Below are positions 54,149-63,537 of a stretch of 64,000 nt of DNA, in pieces (within the stretch, counting starts at the first letter, position 1; each line of letters starts with the position of its first letter). The stretch covers positions 1 through 64,000 of the forward strand of contig NZ_LMSP01000017.1 of assembly GCF_001429545.1 (NCBI RefSeq). Reading direction: 5' to 3'. The notes under the pieces were generated by a model. It was not told the DNA's origin. It saw only the letters and a program-made list of their open reading frames with translations, and searched no databases. The position numbers and the translations under genes were made by a program. The stretch comes from Paenibacillus sp. Soil787. Lineage in GTDB: Bacteria; Bacillota; Bacilli; Paenibacillales; NBRC-103111.

Positions 54149-57100
54149 CTACAGTTCCTCAACGACAATGCGGCTCCCGCGCCCAGATGGCTCTGCTGGG
54201 AGAACGATTAATTTACGAGCTAGACGAGCACGGAGCTCTGGAACGTGGGAAATAACACCCACGGCTAGACTATCCGTATGAAGCTTCTCAAGCGCACCGA
54301 TAACCATATCCAGCAGCTCTTGGTCCAGCGTACCGAAGCCTTCATCTAGGAAGAAGAATTCCAGCGGATATTCCCCCTTCAGCTGGATCTGTGCCGAAAG
54401 CGCAAGTGCTAACGCCAGCGAGGTTAAGAACGTTTCACCGCCCGACAACGTGCTTACCGGGCGCTTCACCCCGCCGTTGGCATCATCACGGATGACGAAG
54501 CCTCCTCCAGAGTCGACCTCAATCGCATAGCGCCGACGCGTCAATTCACCTAGCCGTTCCGAAGCCGCGCGGCTAACTTGAATGAGCTGCTCTTCGGCGA
54601 GGTATTCGACGAAAGCATTGGCCTTAAGCACGGCTTGCAGCTTGCCAAGCCGTTCCAACTGCGTCGCCTGTTCGGCACGCCGCGCCTCAAGCTCGCACCA
54701 CCGCGCATGCCGCGTAGCGAGCTCACTCGCGCCCTGCGCCGCCTTGGCCCTCGTCTCGAGCGCGACCTCGGCAGCCGCTTTCGCGGCGCTCAGCTGCGCC
54801 TGCGACTGCGCCCATTCGTCCGCGCTCAGCACGCGGCCCTGCAGCTTCGCTGCCAGCTGCGCCAGCTGGGCGCGCAGCGCCTGCTCGCGCTCGCGGTGCT
54901 CCGCCGCGAGCTGGGCCCACTGGCGGCGCTGCTCGGGCGCCAGCACCGCGGCTTCTGCAGCTTCGCCGGGCGCGAAGCCGTTATCCGTGAGCGCGCCGTG
55001 CAGCGCGCGCTCGGTCTGCGCCAGCTGCCGCGCGGCGGCGGCAGCGGCTTCGGCGGCGGCGCTATAGCGCTGCGCCGCCAGGAGCTGCTCGCGCTGCGCA
55101 GCAGCGTGCGCGAGCTTGGTCATCTGCGCGAGCTGCCGCAGCTGCTCTAGCGCGGAGGTCGCCTCCGCGATGAGCTGCGGCACAGCCGCGCCGGGCGCGC
55201 GCAAAGCGAGCTGCCGCGACTTGTCGGCGGCGAGCTGCGCCAAGCCCTGCAGCCTTTCATGCAGCTGCAGGGCAGTACGATCCTGCTCCAGTGCGGCGCG
55301 CTGGAGCTCGTCGATCTTCCCGTTTAGCTCGTCAAGAAACGGGATACTCTTCTCAATTCGGCCACGGAGTTCCTCGGCTAATCGCTCATTGGCAAGAAGC
55401 TGTTCAAGCTGCTTGTCCACATCTATCCAAGAAAGCTCCGCATAACGCTCCTGCCAACCTTTTAACTGCTCGTCTAGCGTTGTTGTTATGGAAGCTAACC
55501 TGTTATCCGCTTCCGTCAATAAACTCCCGGCCGCTTCGATCTGAGCACCTGCTTGCACAAATTGTTGCACATGAAGTGCATGCTCTTTCTGCAGGCTTTG
55601 GAAAGCATTTTCAAGTTTTTCTGACTGGGAAATACAGGAATTCAGAGTCGTTTGTACCCCATTCCATTCCTCAAGCAAAGCCTCAAAATTTATATCCTCA
55701 TGAAGCTCCTCAAGATGGGCAGTTGCTCCTTCTTCTTTCCCAGCAGCTGCCTCCCCCCATACTATAGAGTACTGTTCGGTGGTCAATTCAACTTGTTCCT
55801 GACCGTATGCAGCTAGAACTGCTGCCAAATCAACTGCCTGCCGGTGGACAGCAGCCAATCTGCGCAGCAACTGCTGCCCCGTGAATTGACGCTCTTTTGC
55901 TAGCTGGAGCAGCTCTTCTACTTGTCGAAGCAATTCCTCATTTGCCTCAAGATCATAGGCAGTTTCAGCTGGTACTCCGCCATGCAGCTTTAACGGATGC
56001 TCTGTCGCACCACATACTGGGCAGTGATCCCCATCCACAAGCTCACTGGCAAGAATCGCCGCCAAAGCATGACGCTCTCGCATTTTCCAACTCAACTTCT
56101 GTCTCTCTTTGTAAGCTTGTAAAGCAGGAACGAACTTGGTAATTGCTGCACTTTGCAAGTTAACATTTACACCAGTTTCCTGCAACTCTTTCAGCCATCC
56201 TGACAATTTAACCTGAAAAGCTTGTTGCTTGGCTGCCAATTGCAATTGACTTTGTTCCACTGCCGAGTAAGCGCCAGCTTTTTCTTCTCTTGCTTTCTTA
56301 GCATCAAGCTCTTGAGCTTGGAGTAGTTCAATTGCCTTCTTTTCTTGAACCGCGGATTGTAAAAGCTGTCGAGATACAGATTTGGTTTCCACCAACTTCA
56401 GTTGATCTTTAAGCTCGGTTTGTTTAAGGATCGCTTTTTGTTTAGTTTCTATGTTTTTACTCACTTCAGCCTGCAAATGTGTAAAAGTCGCTTTGACTTC
56501 TGCTTCTTGATGCTGAGCGGTTTGGATTTGGCTTTGAACTTGTTCAAGCTCCTGCTGAATAACGAGAGCTTGCTGCAGCTGGTCCAACCGCAATAAAAGC
56601 GGCCCCTCCCGTGAAGCCAGCTCTTGCTGCGCATGTTCAAATTTCTGAACAGCTTGTTGATAAGTTATTTCCGCTGTTTGTTGGGAAGCTGCTGCAATTT
56701 CAAGCTGAGTCTCCCCTGCTAACACATCTTTGGACGCCAAAGCATGCTGCTCCAGATAGGGTCTCACCTTTTCGGCCTGCTCTGCTTTTTGAAGAAGCAG
56801 CTCCTTCTCGAGGATTAGCGGTTCTTGTTCCTGCTGCTTTTGTGTTTCTTGTTCCAGCGCTTCTTTCTCAATCTGCCACTGAAACACCTGCTTATGCTCG
56901 TCATAAGACTTCTCCTGTTGTTCCAAATGAAGACGACTTCGAACCGCTTCTTGTTCTGCTTCCAGAAGTCTGGCATTGGCTTCTTCTAGCGCTCTCTCTG
57001 AAGCATCACCAAGCCCCTGCTGCTCTGCTGCTAGCTGCTTAACTGTGCTGTCCGTTTCTTTCACTTTTGAACTAACCTTCGCGCTCAAATGGTCCCCATA

Positions 57101-57637
57101 CTGTTCAAGATGAAATAGCCTCTGCAGCATCTGCCTACGATCCTTGCCAGTCAAAGTCAGAAATTCTGCGAATTTCCCTTGCGGGAGCACAACAGCTCTC
57201 GTAAAGTCCTGCATAGACAGACCCAGAATGTGCTGTACCTGCTGATTCACCTCACCCGCTTTATCCGCAAGTACGATGGTCTCAGTCCCTTTAATATGTA
57301 AAAGCCGAGTAATGGTCCCGTTTATGGACATCTCCGCTCCGCGCTTGAATTGCCGCTCGACTCGATAGCGCTCAGTACCAGCCGCATTCGTCAGCTCAAA
57401 CGTAAAAGAAACGAACAGCGTCTGCTCCGCATGATTCATAATCGCTTGCGTACCTCCGCTTGCTCTTTCCACTTTGCCATATAACGATAGCGTAATTGCA
57501 TCTAAAATCGATGATTTCCCACTGCCGGTTGGTCCAAATATACCGAACACGCCCGCATCCACTAATTGGCTAAAATCGATCGTCTGCATTTCCCGATAAC
57601 TCTGAAGCCCTGACATTTGCAACTGAATTGGACGCAT
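54149..57637 (-). CDS. sbcC: Exonuclease SbcC (Rad50-like ATPase)
   Basis: ATPase subunit of the SbcCD nuclease that cleaves hairpins and protein-blocked DNA ends. 1162 residues from ATG 57637 (SD AAAGGAGG); the open frame extends 37 codons upstream with no start signal. Walker A GPTGSGKSSILDAI, long coiled coils, the zinc hook CPVCGATEHP in the middle, the ABC signature TLSGGETFLTSLALALA and Walker B EFFFLDEGFGTLD. The second coiled-coil arm is alanine-rich and much higher in GC (about 54700-55300) than its surroundings. Unusually, 669 bases of repeats separate it from sbcD. Confidence 0.95.
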   Translation of the reverse strand: MRPIQLQMSGLQSYREMQTIDFSQLVDAGVFGIFGPTGSGKSSILDAITLSLYGKVERASGGTQAIMNHAEQTLFVSFTFELTNAAGTERYRVERQFKRGAEMSINGTITRLLHIKGTETIVLADKAGEVNQQVQHILGLSMQDFTRAVVLPQGKFAEFLTLTGKDRRQMLQRLFHLEQYGDHLSAKVSSKVKETDSTVKQLAAEQQGLGDASERALEEANARLLEAEQEAVRSRLHLEQQEKSYDEHKQVFQWQIEKEALEQETQKQQEQEPLILEKELLLQKAEQAEKVRPYLEQHALASKDVLAGETQLEIAAASQQTAEITYQQAVQKFEHAQQELASREGPLLLRLDQLQQALVIQQELEQVQSQIQTAQHQEAEVKATFTHLQAEVSKNIETKQKAILKQTELKDQLKLVETKSVSRQLLQSAVQEKKAIELLQAQELDAKKAREEKAGAYSAVEQSQLQLAAKQQAFQVKLSGWLKELQETGVNVNLQSAAITKFVPALQAYKERQKLSWKMRERHALAAILASELVDGDHCPVCGATEHPLKLHGGVPAETAYDLEANEELLRQVEELLQLAKERQFTGQQLLRRLAAVHRQAVDLAAVLAAYGQEQVELTTEQYSIVWGEAAAGKEEGATAHLEELHEDINFEALLEEWNGVQTTLNSCISQSEKLENAFQSLQKEHALHVQQFVQAGAQIEAAGSLLTEADNRLASITTTLDEQLKGWQERYAELSWIDVDKQLEQLLANERLAEELRGRIEKSIPFLDELNGKIDELQRAALEQDRTALQLHERLQGLAQLAADKSRQLALRAPGAAVPQLIAEATSALEQLRQLAQMTKLAHAAAQREQLLAAQRYSAAAEAAAAAARQLAQTERALHGALTDNGFAPGEAAEAAVLAPEQRRQWAQLAAEHREREQALRAQLAQLAAKLQGRVLSADEWAQSQAQLSAAKAAAEVALETRAKAAQGASELATRHARWCELEARRAEQATQLERLGKLQAVLKANAFVEYLAEEQLIQVSRAASERLGELTRRRYAIEVDSGGGFVIRDDANGGVKRPVSTLSGGETFLTSLALALALSAQIQLKGEYPLEFFFLDEGFGTLDQELLDMVIGALEKLHTDSLAVGVISHVPELRARLARKLIVLPAEPSGRGSRIVVEEL

Positions 57638-57847
57638 GCCAAATCCTCCTTTCATAAAAACGCTCGAATCTCTTGTTATATGTTCCATCTGTTTTTTCTT
57701 CGTTAATTTTAAAAAACAACCTGGGTATTCGTAGTTATCCACAAGCACTTATTGGGCATAAAACAATGCTTTCCATTTAACGAATCCGCAGCAACAAGTA
57801 CATCTCAAAGTAATTCCTCAAAATTAACTTTTAGCTCATTCACCCCG

Positions 57848-57990
57848 CGCAAAAACTACTACAAAAACTGCAGCAAATTATCACGCAGAAACCAGTTTCG
57901 AGGAACTTAGCTGCAAAAACTACATCAAATTATCATGCAGAAACCAGTTTCGAGGAACTTAGCTGCAAAAACTACATCAAATTCTCTTAA
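57848..57990. repeat. 52-bp tandem repeat, about 2.5 copies
   Basis: The block GCAGAAACCAGTTTCGAGG recurs at 57885 and 57937. The flanking block CTGCAAAAACTACATCAAAT recurs at 57911 and 57963 and, with changes, at about 57859. It contains the palindrome GAAAC..GTTTC. Confidence 0.85.
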
Positions 57991-58125
57991 CAGTAGCTAT
58001 TTGGTGGATTTCTCAGATATTAGCTGCACTTTTTGCATCAAAACGCACAATTTATTGCCATATCGCTTGAAATACATGCACAAAATGCAGCTTCTAGCTC
58101 GAGGACGAAAGAAAGAGTGAATGCT

Positions 58126-58250
58126 AAATGTTTCCGTGAGTACATAAGGTGTTTCCATGAGAGCTTAGATTGTTTCCGTGATTACTTTTGGAGTTTCCAA
58201 GAATACTAAGAAGCATATTTCCGTAACTACTAAATGTTCCTGTGAATACC
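58126..58250. repeat. Degenerate GTTTCC-repeat tract
   Basis: Six units resembling TGTTTCCGTGATTAC start near 58130, 58150, 58171, 58191, 58214 and 58234. Spacing is irregular, about 20-25 bases. Confidence 0.65.
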
Positions 58251-58306
58251 AAGGGTTTGAATGGTTTGAAGGGATTGAATGGATTGAATGTTTCCCTCCC
58301 CCAAAC

Positions 58307-59485
58307 CTACTCCCCAGCCGCATCCGCCAAATCCTTCTCCTGCAGCAGTTCCAGAAACAACCGAACCAATTCAGGCTCAGGCTGCGCGCCGCCTGTTTGA
58401 CGCGAATAGAAGCGCGTAAAGTGCTCTTCCATCGATAGATCAGCTCTCGATACTACAGCTCGGACTGCCTCCATCTCTGGGTAAATGGGCCGAATATGTA
58501 TGAAGCCTTCATATGCCTTGCGCAGCGATTGAATCTGCTCAATGGACATGGCTTCTGTCATCGTGACTTCCAAATCGATCCAGGCATTGGCATCGCGTTG
58601 TTCATCCAGCCACTGGTGTACCTGGCCTATCCCTTCTTTGGCTTTCCAACTAACAAGTGGTCGGCCCGAAGTTAGAAATATCTCCTTTGGCTCCGCTACT
58701 TGTCCCGGAGATAAATCAAGTACGGTGACCGACTTTGCTTGGCCAGCTTCCGAGAAGCTGTAGGCGATAGGAGAACCACTGTAACGGATGGGAGAAGTCG
58801 CTTTCACATTTTGCGGTCTATGCAAATGACCAAGCGCAACATATTGCGCTCCTGCCGACAGAGCATTTGTATCCACCGTGTAGGCGCCTCCTACTTGAAT
58901 AGGTCGTTCCGATTCCGTTTCGTGACCGCCAAGAACGTACAAATGGCTCATGATCAGATTCACCGTGCCGGTTTCAAAAGAAGCCGCTTGCTTACGAATA
59001 AGCGCACCCACACGCTCGGAATATTTACTGCGAAGTATTTCCTCCTCAGCAACATCCGATAGCAGTTCCTTGAGTCGCGATTCCGACGGGTACGGCAGCG
59101 CAATCAGACGAGCTAACTCACCTGTTCTAGCAATCCCAATCGACTGAATGTCAGGCTCCGGTAAGCCAATAATCGCGATCCCTTGTTTAGCCGCAAGCGG
59201 ACCTGAAGCTGCAAGCCGATCCGGATGATCGTGGTTTCCAGAGATAATGGCCACTTGGCGCTTACCGGCGTCAGCCAACCTGGCGATGCCTTCATAGAAA
59301 AGCTGCTCAGCAGCAGCGGGAGGATTGACACTGTCATAAATATCTCCAGCAATTAGAACCAAATCGATGGCCTCATCTTGAACAATCTGCACAAGCTCAT
59401 CCATGAAAGCCGTCTGTTCCTCTAATCGGCTGCGTCCTTCGAGTGTTCGCCCGAAGTGCCAATCGGCTGTGTGTAAAATTCGCAT
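58307..59485 (-). CDS. sbcD: Exonuclease SbcD (Mre11-like)
   Basis: Nuclease subunit of SbcCD. 392 residues. Metallophosphoesterase motifs: HTADWHFG (5-12), LIAGDIYD (about 44-51), ISGNHDH (about 80-86), SHLYVLGGH and ALGHLHRPQ. The C-terminal capping domain binds SbcC. AGGAAGGAG precedes the ATG at 59485. A (ATCT)n microsatellite lies 36 bases upstream, between addA and this gene. Confidence 0.96.
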   Translation of the reverse strand: MRILHTADWHFGRTLEGRSRLEEQTAFMDELVQIVQDEAIDLVLIAGDIYDSVNPPAAAEQLFYEGIARLADAGKRQVAIISGNHDHPDRLAASGPLAAKQGIAIIGLPEPDIQSIGIARTGELARLIALPYPSESRLKELLSDVAEEEILRSKYSERVGALIRKQAASFETGTVNLIMSHLYVLGGHETESERPIQVGGAYTVDTNALSAGAQYVALGHLHRPQNVKATSPIRYSGSPIAYSFSEAGQAKSVTVLDLSPGQVAEPKEIFLTSGRPLVSWKAKEGIGQVHQWLDEQRDANAWIDLEVTMTEAMSIEQIQSLRKAYEGFIHIRPIYPEMEAVRAVVSRADLSMEEHFTRFYSRQTGGAQPEPELVRLFLELLQEKDLADAAGE

Positions 59486-59519
59486 AACTCATCTCCTTCC
59501 TAAGCATGTCGTTGCTCCG

Positions 59520-59551
<32 letters not shown>

Positions 59552-59564
59552 AGTCTACCCTTTT

Positions 59565-62500
59565 CTACATCTCCAGCAATTTCGCCCCATCAAAGAAATA
59601 CAAGAACTTCCCATTTACAGGACGCTTCCAAATATGTTCCACGGCCCGGGTGTACAGTGTTATTTGCTTCTCATAACGCACCTTCAGTTCGGCATCACTG
59701 CTTCCCTTTACCGCATCCGTTTTATAATCAACCAACACGAGTCCCAGCTCGTCTTCGAATAAACAATCGATAACCCCTTGAATTAACACCGTCTCCCCTA
59801 TCGTGGAACGGTCTGTTCCCATGTAGACCTCATCCGCAGGCAGTCCGTAGCTAAATGGCACCTCACGCTGCACGTTCACAGCTTGTACCATCCGTTTGCC
59901 AACTTCAGTTTCGAAAAACTTCAAAACAACCGGAATATCTACAACATCACACTGCTCCTGTGTAAGCGTTTGTTTGTTCAGCATTTCCGTAAGAGTTGCC
60001 TTTATACTCGATTCCGTCGGTGATTCCTGCAAAGAAAGATTTTGCATGACAGCATGGACAACGGTCCCCTTCTCAGCTGCAGTTAGCTTCTTCTCTTCCA
60101 TGAATCTAGGCCTGCGCCATACCACAGTCTTCAGCTTCACCTGAGATTCATCCAAAACAGCAGTCTCTGCTCCGGATGGAAATTCCATTTCTCCAGCAAT
60201 GCGATTACGTTCAGACAAACGCTTCATTTCCGACACAGTAGTCTTAGCAAAATGCTTAGGCGCATCCGGGTATTCGTATGCCCAAGAAAGCCGATCCTCC
60301 AACCAATCCTTCCATCTGCCCACCGTAGGCACAGATTGAATATGATGAACGGCTGACATTCGATCTGCGTCGGGTACCACACTCTCAGCTTCCAGCGTTT
60401 CTTCCATTTGCAAGCTCTCTGGCTGGATAACCGTCAACGTCCACTGTGAAGGATCTTGCAGCAGACGAACGCCAGAGGATACCTCACTAATGCCAAGGCG
60501 CTCTCTCCAGAGAACCGCATCTGGATGTCGAAGCAGAGCAGGCCCGACCCAATCAAGATAGCACCTCGCTTTCGCCAGTTCAAAGTCCGGCAAATACCAA
60601 TCTGTCCTAGACAGGTGACGTCCCCACCCACGGAGCAGCTTATCGAGTGATTTCACTGTGCCTAGTAAATACAGCTTTTCTCTCGCCCTTGTGAGAGCAA
60701 CATACAAGACGCGCATTTCTTCTGCAAGCAGCTCTAGCTTCATTCGTCTTTTGATCGCTAGTGAAGGAAGTGTCGGATAGCTTACTCGCAATCTCGTATC
60801 CACAAAACGAGGTCCAAAGCCGAGCTCTTTATGCAGCAGAAAAGCATCATTCAGATCCCGCTGATTGAACATTTTGGCCATTCCTGCCACGAATACAACA
60901 GGGAACTCAAGCCCTTTACTTTTGTGAATGGACATGATGCGAACTACATCTTCTTGTTCCCCGAGTGCACGCGCTGTGCCTAGATCTCCGCCACTCTCTT
61001 TCATTCGTTCGATAAAACGCAGGAAGCGGAATAATCCACGGAGGGATGTGCTTTCATATTGTCTTGCACGATCGTATAACGCTCTTAAATTAGCTTGTCT
61101 TTGCAAGCCACCTGGCAATCCACCGGCGAAATCGTAGTAGCCTGTTTGTCTGTAGATACTCCAAATTAAATCGGCAAGAGAGCCTTGTCTAGCGTCATTT
61201 CGCCACTTTTCTAGAAGCCCAAGGAAATGGTTCAGCTTTTGTAAAAGAGCTTCGTTATCATCAGACTGTGCATTTTTTACTACCTGTAAGACAGACTCGT
61301 AAAAAGGCACTGATTTATCCGCAACCCGGATTTGTGCTAGATCCTCAGCTGTTAACTGCACAACCGGTGAACGCAGTACGGCCGCCAATGGCACATCCTG
61401 ATACGGATTGTCGATGACTTTCAATAACGAAAGCATCACTTCTACCTCGGTTGCAGAAAAATATCCCGTACTCAGTTCCGCATAGGCTGGTATGCCCTGT
61501 TTTTTGAGTTCTTCAATGATGATAGGAGACCACGCCTGCGTCGCCCGCAGCAAAATCACGATATCGCGATAGGTCGCAGGACGATCACCACCGGTTCTTT
61601 TATCAAAAACCTGAAAAGCTTCCTGTCCTCCAGCACCCAGCAATCCTCGAATTTGGCGTGCAATCGTACGCGCTTCCAGCTGCGCAGTTTCCAGTTCTTG
61701 CGCTTCTATTATAGGATCAAAGGCTCCTTCGGCCCCCTCTCCAAAAGCTTCTGAGTCTTGATCATCGCTATCATCAGCGAACGATTCACTCTTATCTGGC
61801 ACTTCCGTCCCACGATCAACAATCAGCATTTCCACAGAACAATCTGAAGCTGATGGCGGATAGCCCGCTCCGTATACAAGCTCAGCGCGCTCATCATAGG
61901 TGATTTCACCAACAGTTTCATTCATCATTTGTTTAAAAATAAAATTGACCGCATCGACAACCTGAATGCGACTGCGGAAATTACGCGCCAAATCGATTCT
62001 TCCACCTTCGGAAGACGTTTCTGTGTACTCATCTTTATTGGAACGGTACGCCTTATACTTCTCCAGGAAGAGACCTGGCTCAGCAAGACGGAACCGATAT
62101 ATACTCTGTTTTACGTCGCCTACCATAAACCGATTGCCAGGCTTCGTATTCGAAATTAGTTCAACAATAGCTTCCTGTACGCGGTTCGTATCCTGATATT
62201 CATCCAAAAGTACTTCCACGAATTGTCTGCGATAGGCGTGAGCGGCTTCGGATGGAATCAGATCCCCGGGGATAGACCCCTCTGCGCTAAGAATTTGTAA
62301 ACAATAATGCTCCAAATCGGCAAAATCGATCAAACCCTTAGCTTGCTTGGCCTCTTGATACCGCTGTCCGAAATCAACAACCAGATCCACTAACGTGTGA
62401 AGCAGAGGAGCCATTTCGGCAATTTCCTGATGAAATTGTTCAGGCGTGCGTCCGAACAGCTCTTCTTTCATTTTATTAATTTGCTCTTTGGCTTTATTGC

Positions 62501-63515
62501 GCAGTTCTTTGACTTCTTCCTGCAGCTCTTTGTCGTAGTCATCGCCTTTGCACGCTTTGAGCTTTCCGAACTCGACCGTCTGAAAGCCAAGATACAAGAC
62601 GGACCACGGATAGGTGGTCGTTTCACGCAAATTATTTACGAGCAGCAAATCCTCTCGCAAATTGTCTAGATACGGAGCCGGCCCGCCAGGCGATTCAGCG
62701 ATTTGCTGCGCTTGGCGCAGCAGATCAGCGGCTCCTTCCAGCTCTAAAGACAGGTCGCGGATCAAACTCTGCTCCCAGATCGAATAGTCCGCTGGCGCAG
62801 TCGCAGCGGCAACGTAAGGCAGCGCCTCCTGCATAACGGAGGCTGCCTCATCCGGCACCTCCTGCGGTACCTGCGGAGTCGGTCCAAACATCGAAGCCGT
62901 CGCCCTGAGCCAATACTCCGGCCACGGATGACTGCGCGACACATCATACAGCTTCTGAATAAGCTGCATGATCGCGTCGTCGTTACGCTCGCCGCTGAAC
63001 GAATCGACCAGCCGCCAGAAGGCGCTGTTCTCTCCGCTCACGGCGTAGTACTGCTCAAGCATTTCGCCTAACAAGTCTTGGCGAAGCAGGTCAGCCTCCG
63101 TTTCGTTGGCGATACGGAAGCCCGGGTCTAACCGAATAAGGCTGAAGTAACGTTGAACGACCTCCAGACAGAAGGAATGCAGCGTAGTAATCGATGCGCG
63201 CCCCATCAGTGCGAGCTGCTTGCGCAAATGCTGCGAATGCGGCTGCTTCATCAACTCTTTTTCCAGCGCTTCACGAATGCGATGCTTCATCTCGGATGCC
63301 GCTGCCTTGGTAAACGTCGCGACCAGCAAGCGGTCAACATCAATCGGTTCCCATTCATTAGATATCCGGCGTATAATCCGCTCGACGAGCACGGCGGTTT
63401 TGCCTGAACCAGCAGCAGCGGCAACCAACATATTTTGACCCTTGAGTGTAATGGCATCCCATTGATCATCGGTCCATGTACTGCCGGGAGGCTTGGGCTG
63501 TTGTTGTTTATTCAC
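59565..63515 (-). CDS. addA: ATP-dependent helicase/nuclease subunit A (AddA)
   Basis: RecB-like subunit of the AddAB helicase-nuclease that resects double-strand breaks up to Chi. 1316 residues. Helicase motifs: Q-like WTDDQWDAI, Walker A AAAAGSGKTAVLVERI, Walker B LLDEYQDTNRVQ, SIYRFR, and MSIHKSKGLEFPVVFV (motif V), plus ALTRAREKLYL (motif VI). The C-terminal RecB nuclease domain has LVLVDYKTD. Start is GTG at 63515 with AAAGGAG nine bases upstream, 22 bases after addB. Confidence 0.97.
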   Translation of the reverse strand: MNKQQQPKPPGSTWTDDQWDAITLKGQNMLVAAAAGSGKTAVLVERIIRRISNEWEPIDVDRLLVATFTKAAASEMKHRIREALEKELMKQPHSQHLRKQLALMGRASITTLHSFCLEVVQRYFSLIRLDPGFRIANETEADLLRQDLLGEMLEQYYAVSGENSAFWRLVDSFSGERNDDAIMQLIQKLYDVSRSHPWPEYWLRATASMFGPTPQVPQEVPDEAASVMQEALPYVAAATAPADYSIWEQSLIRDLSLELEGAADLLRQAQQIAESPGGPAPYLDNLREDLLLVNNLRETTTYPWSVLYLGFQTVEFGKLKACKGDDYDKELQEEVKELRNKAKEQINKMKEELFGRTPEQFHQEIAEMAPLLHTLVDLVVDFGQRYQEAKQAKGLIDFADLEHYCLQILSAEGSIPGDLIPSEAAHAYRRQFVEVLLDEYQDTNRVQEAIVELISNTKPGNRFMVGDVKQSIYRFRLAEPGLFLEKYKAYRSNKDEYTETSSEGGRIDLARNFRSRIQVVDAVNFIFKQMMNETVGEITYDERAELVYGAGYPPSASDCSVEMLIVDRGTEVPDKSESFADDSDDQDSEAFGEGAEGAFDPIIEAQELETAQLEARTIARQIRGLLGAGGQEAFQVFDKRTGGDRPATYRDIVILLRATQAWSPIIIEELKKQGIPAYAELSTGYFSATEVEVMLSLLKVIDNPYQDVPLAAVLRSPVVQLTAEDLAQIRVADKSVPFYESVLQVVKNAQSDDNEALLQKLNHFLGLLEKWRNDARQGSLADLIWSIYRQTGYYDFAGGLPGGLQRQANLRALYDRARQYESTSLRGLFRFLRFIERMKESGGDLGTARALGEQEDVVRIMSIHKSKGLEFPVVFVAGMAKMFNQRDLNDAFLLHKELGFGPRFVDTRLRVSYPTLPSLAIKRRMKLELLAEEMRVLYVALTRAREKLYLLGTVKSLDKLLRGWGRHLSRTDWYLPDFELAKARCYLDWVGPALLRHPDAVLWRERLGISEVSSGVRLLQDPSQWTLTVIQPESLQMEETLEAESVVPDADRMSAVHHIQSVPTVGRWKDWLEDRLSWAYEYPDAPKHFAKTTVSEMKRLSERNRIAGEMEFPSGAETAVLDESQVKLKTVVWRRPRFMEEKKLTAAEKGTVVHAVMQNLSLQESPTESSIKATLTEMLNKQTLTQEQCDVVDIPVVLKFFETEVGKRMVQAVNVQREVPFSYGLPADEVYMGTDRSTIGETVLIQGVIDCLFEDELGLVLVDYKTDAVKGSSDAELKVRYEKQITLYTRAVEHIWKRPVNGKFLYFFDGAKLLEM

Positions 63516-63537
63516 GTATGTACGCTCCTTTCTGCCC

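Larger units (their letters stand above)
57638..58306. other. 669-bp repeat-bearing gap between sbcD and sbcC
   Basis: No supported gene. 57848-57990 carries 2.5 copies of a 52-base unit (CGCAGAAACCAGTTTCGAGG and AGCTGCAAAAACTACATCAA blocks). 58126-58250 carries six degenerate TGTTTCCGTGATTAC-like units 20-25 bases apart. 58255-58290 has short GGATTGAATG-like repeats. A 61-codon frame over the 52-base units (57935-58120) has no binding site and is rejected. Confidence 0.75.

Noticed and set aside
54578-55150. 190-codon plus-strand frame opposite sbcC
   Set aside because: It is a shadow of the GC-rich alanine coding tract; the sbcC motifs prove the minus strand.
57935-58120. Small protein gene in the sbcD-sbcC gap
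   Set aside because: Consists of the tandem repeat unit, lacks an SD and has no coding character.
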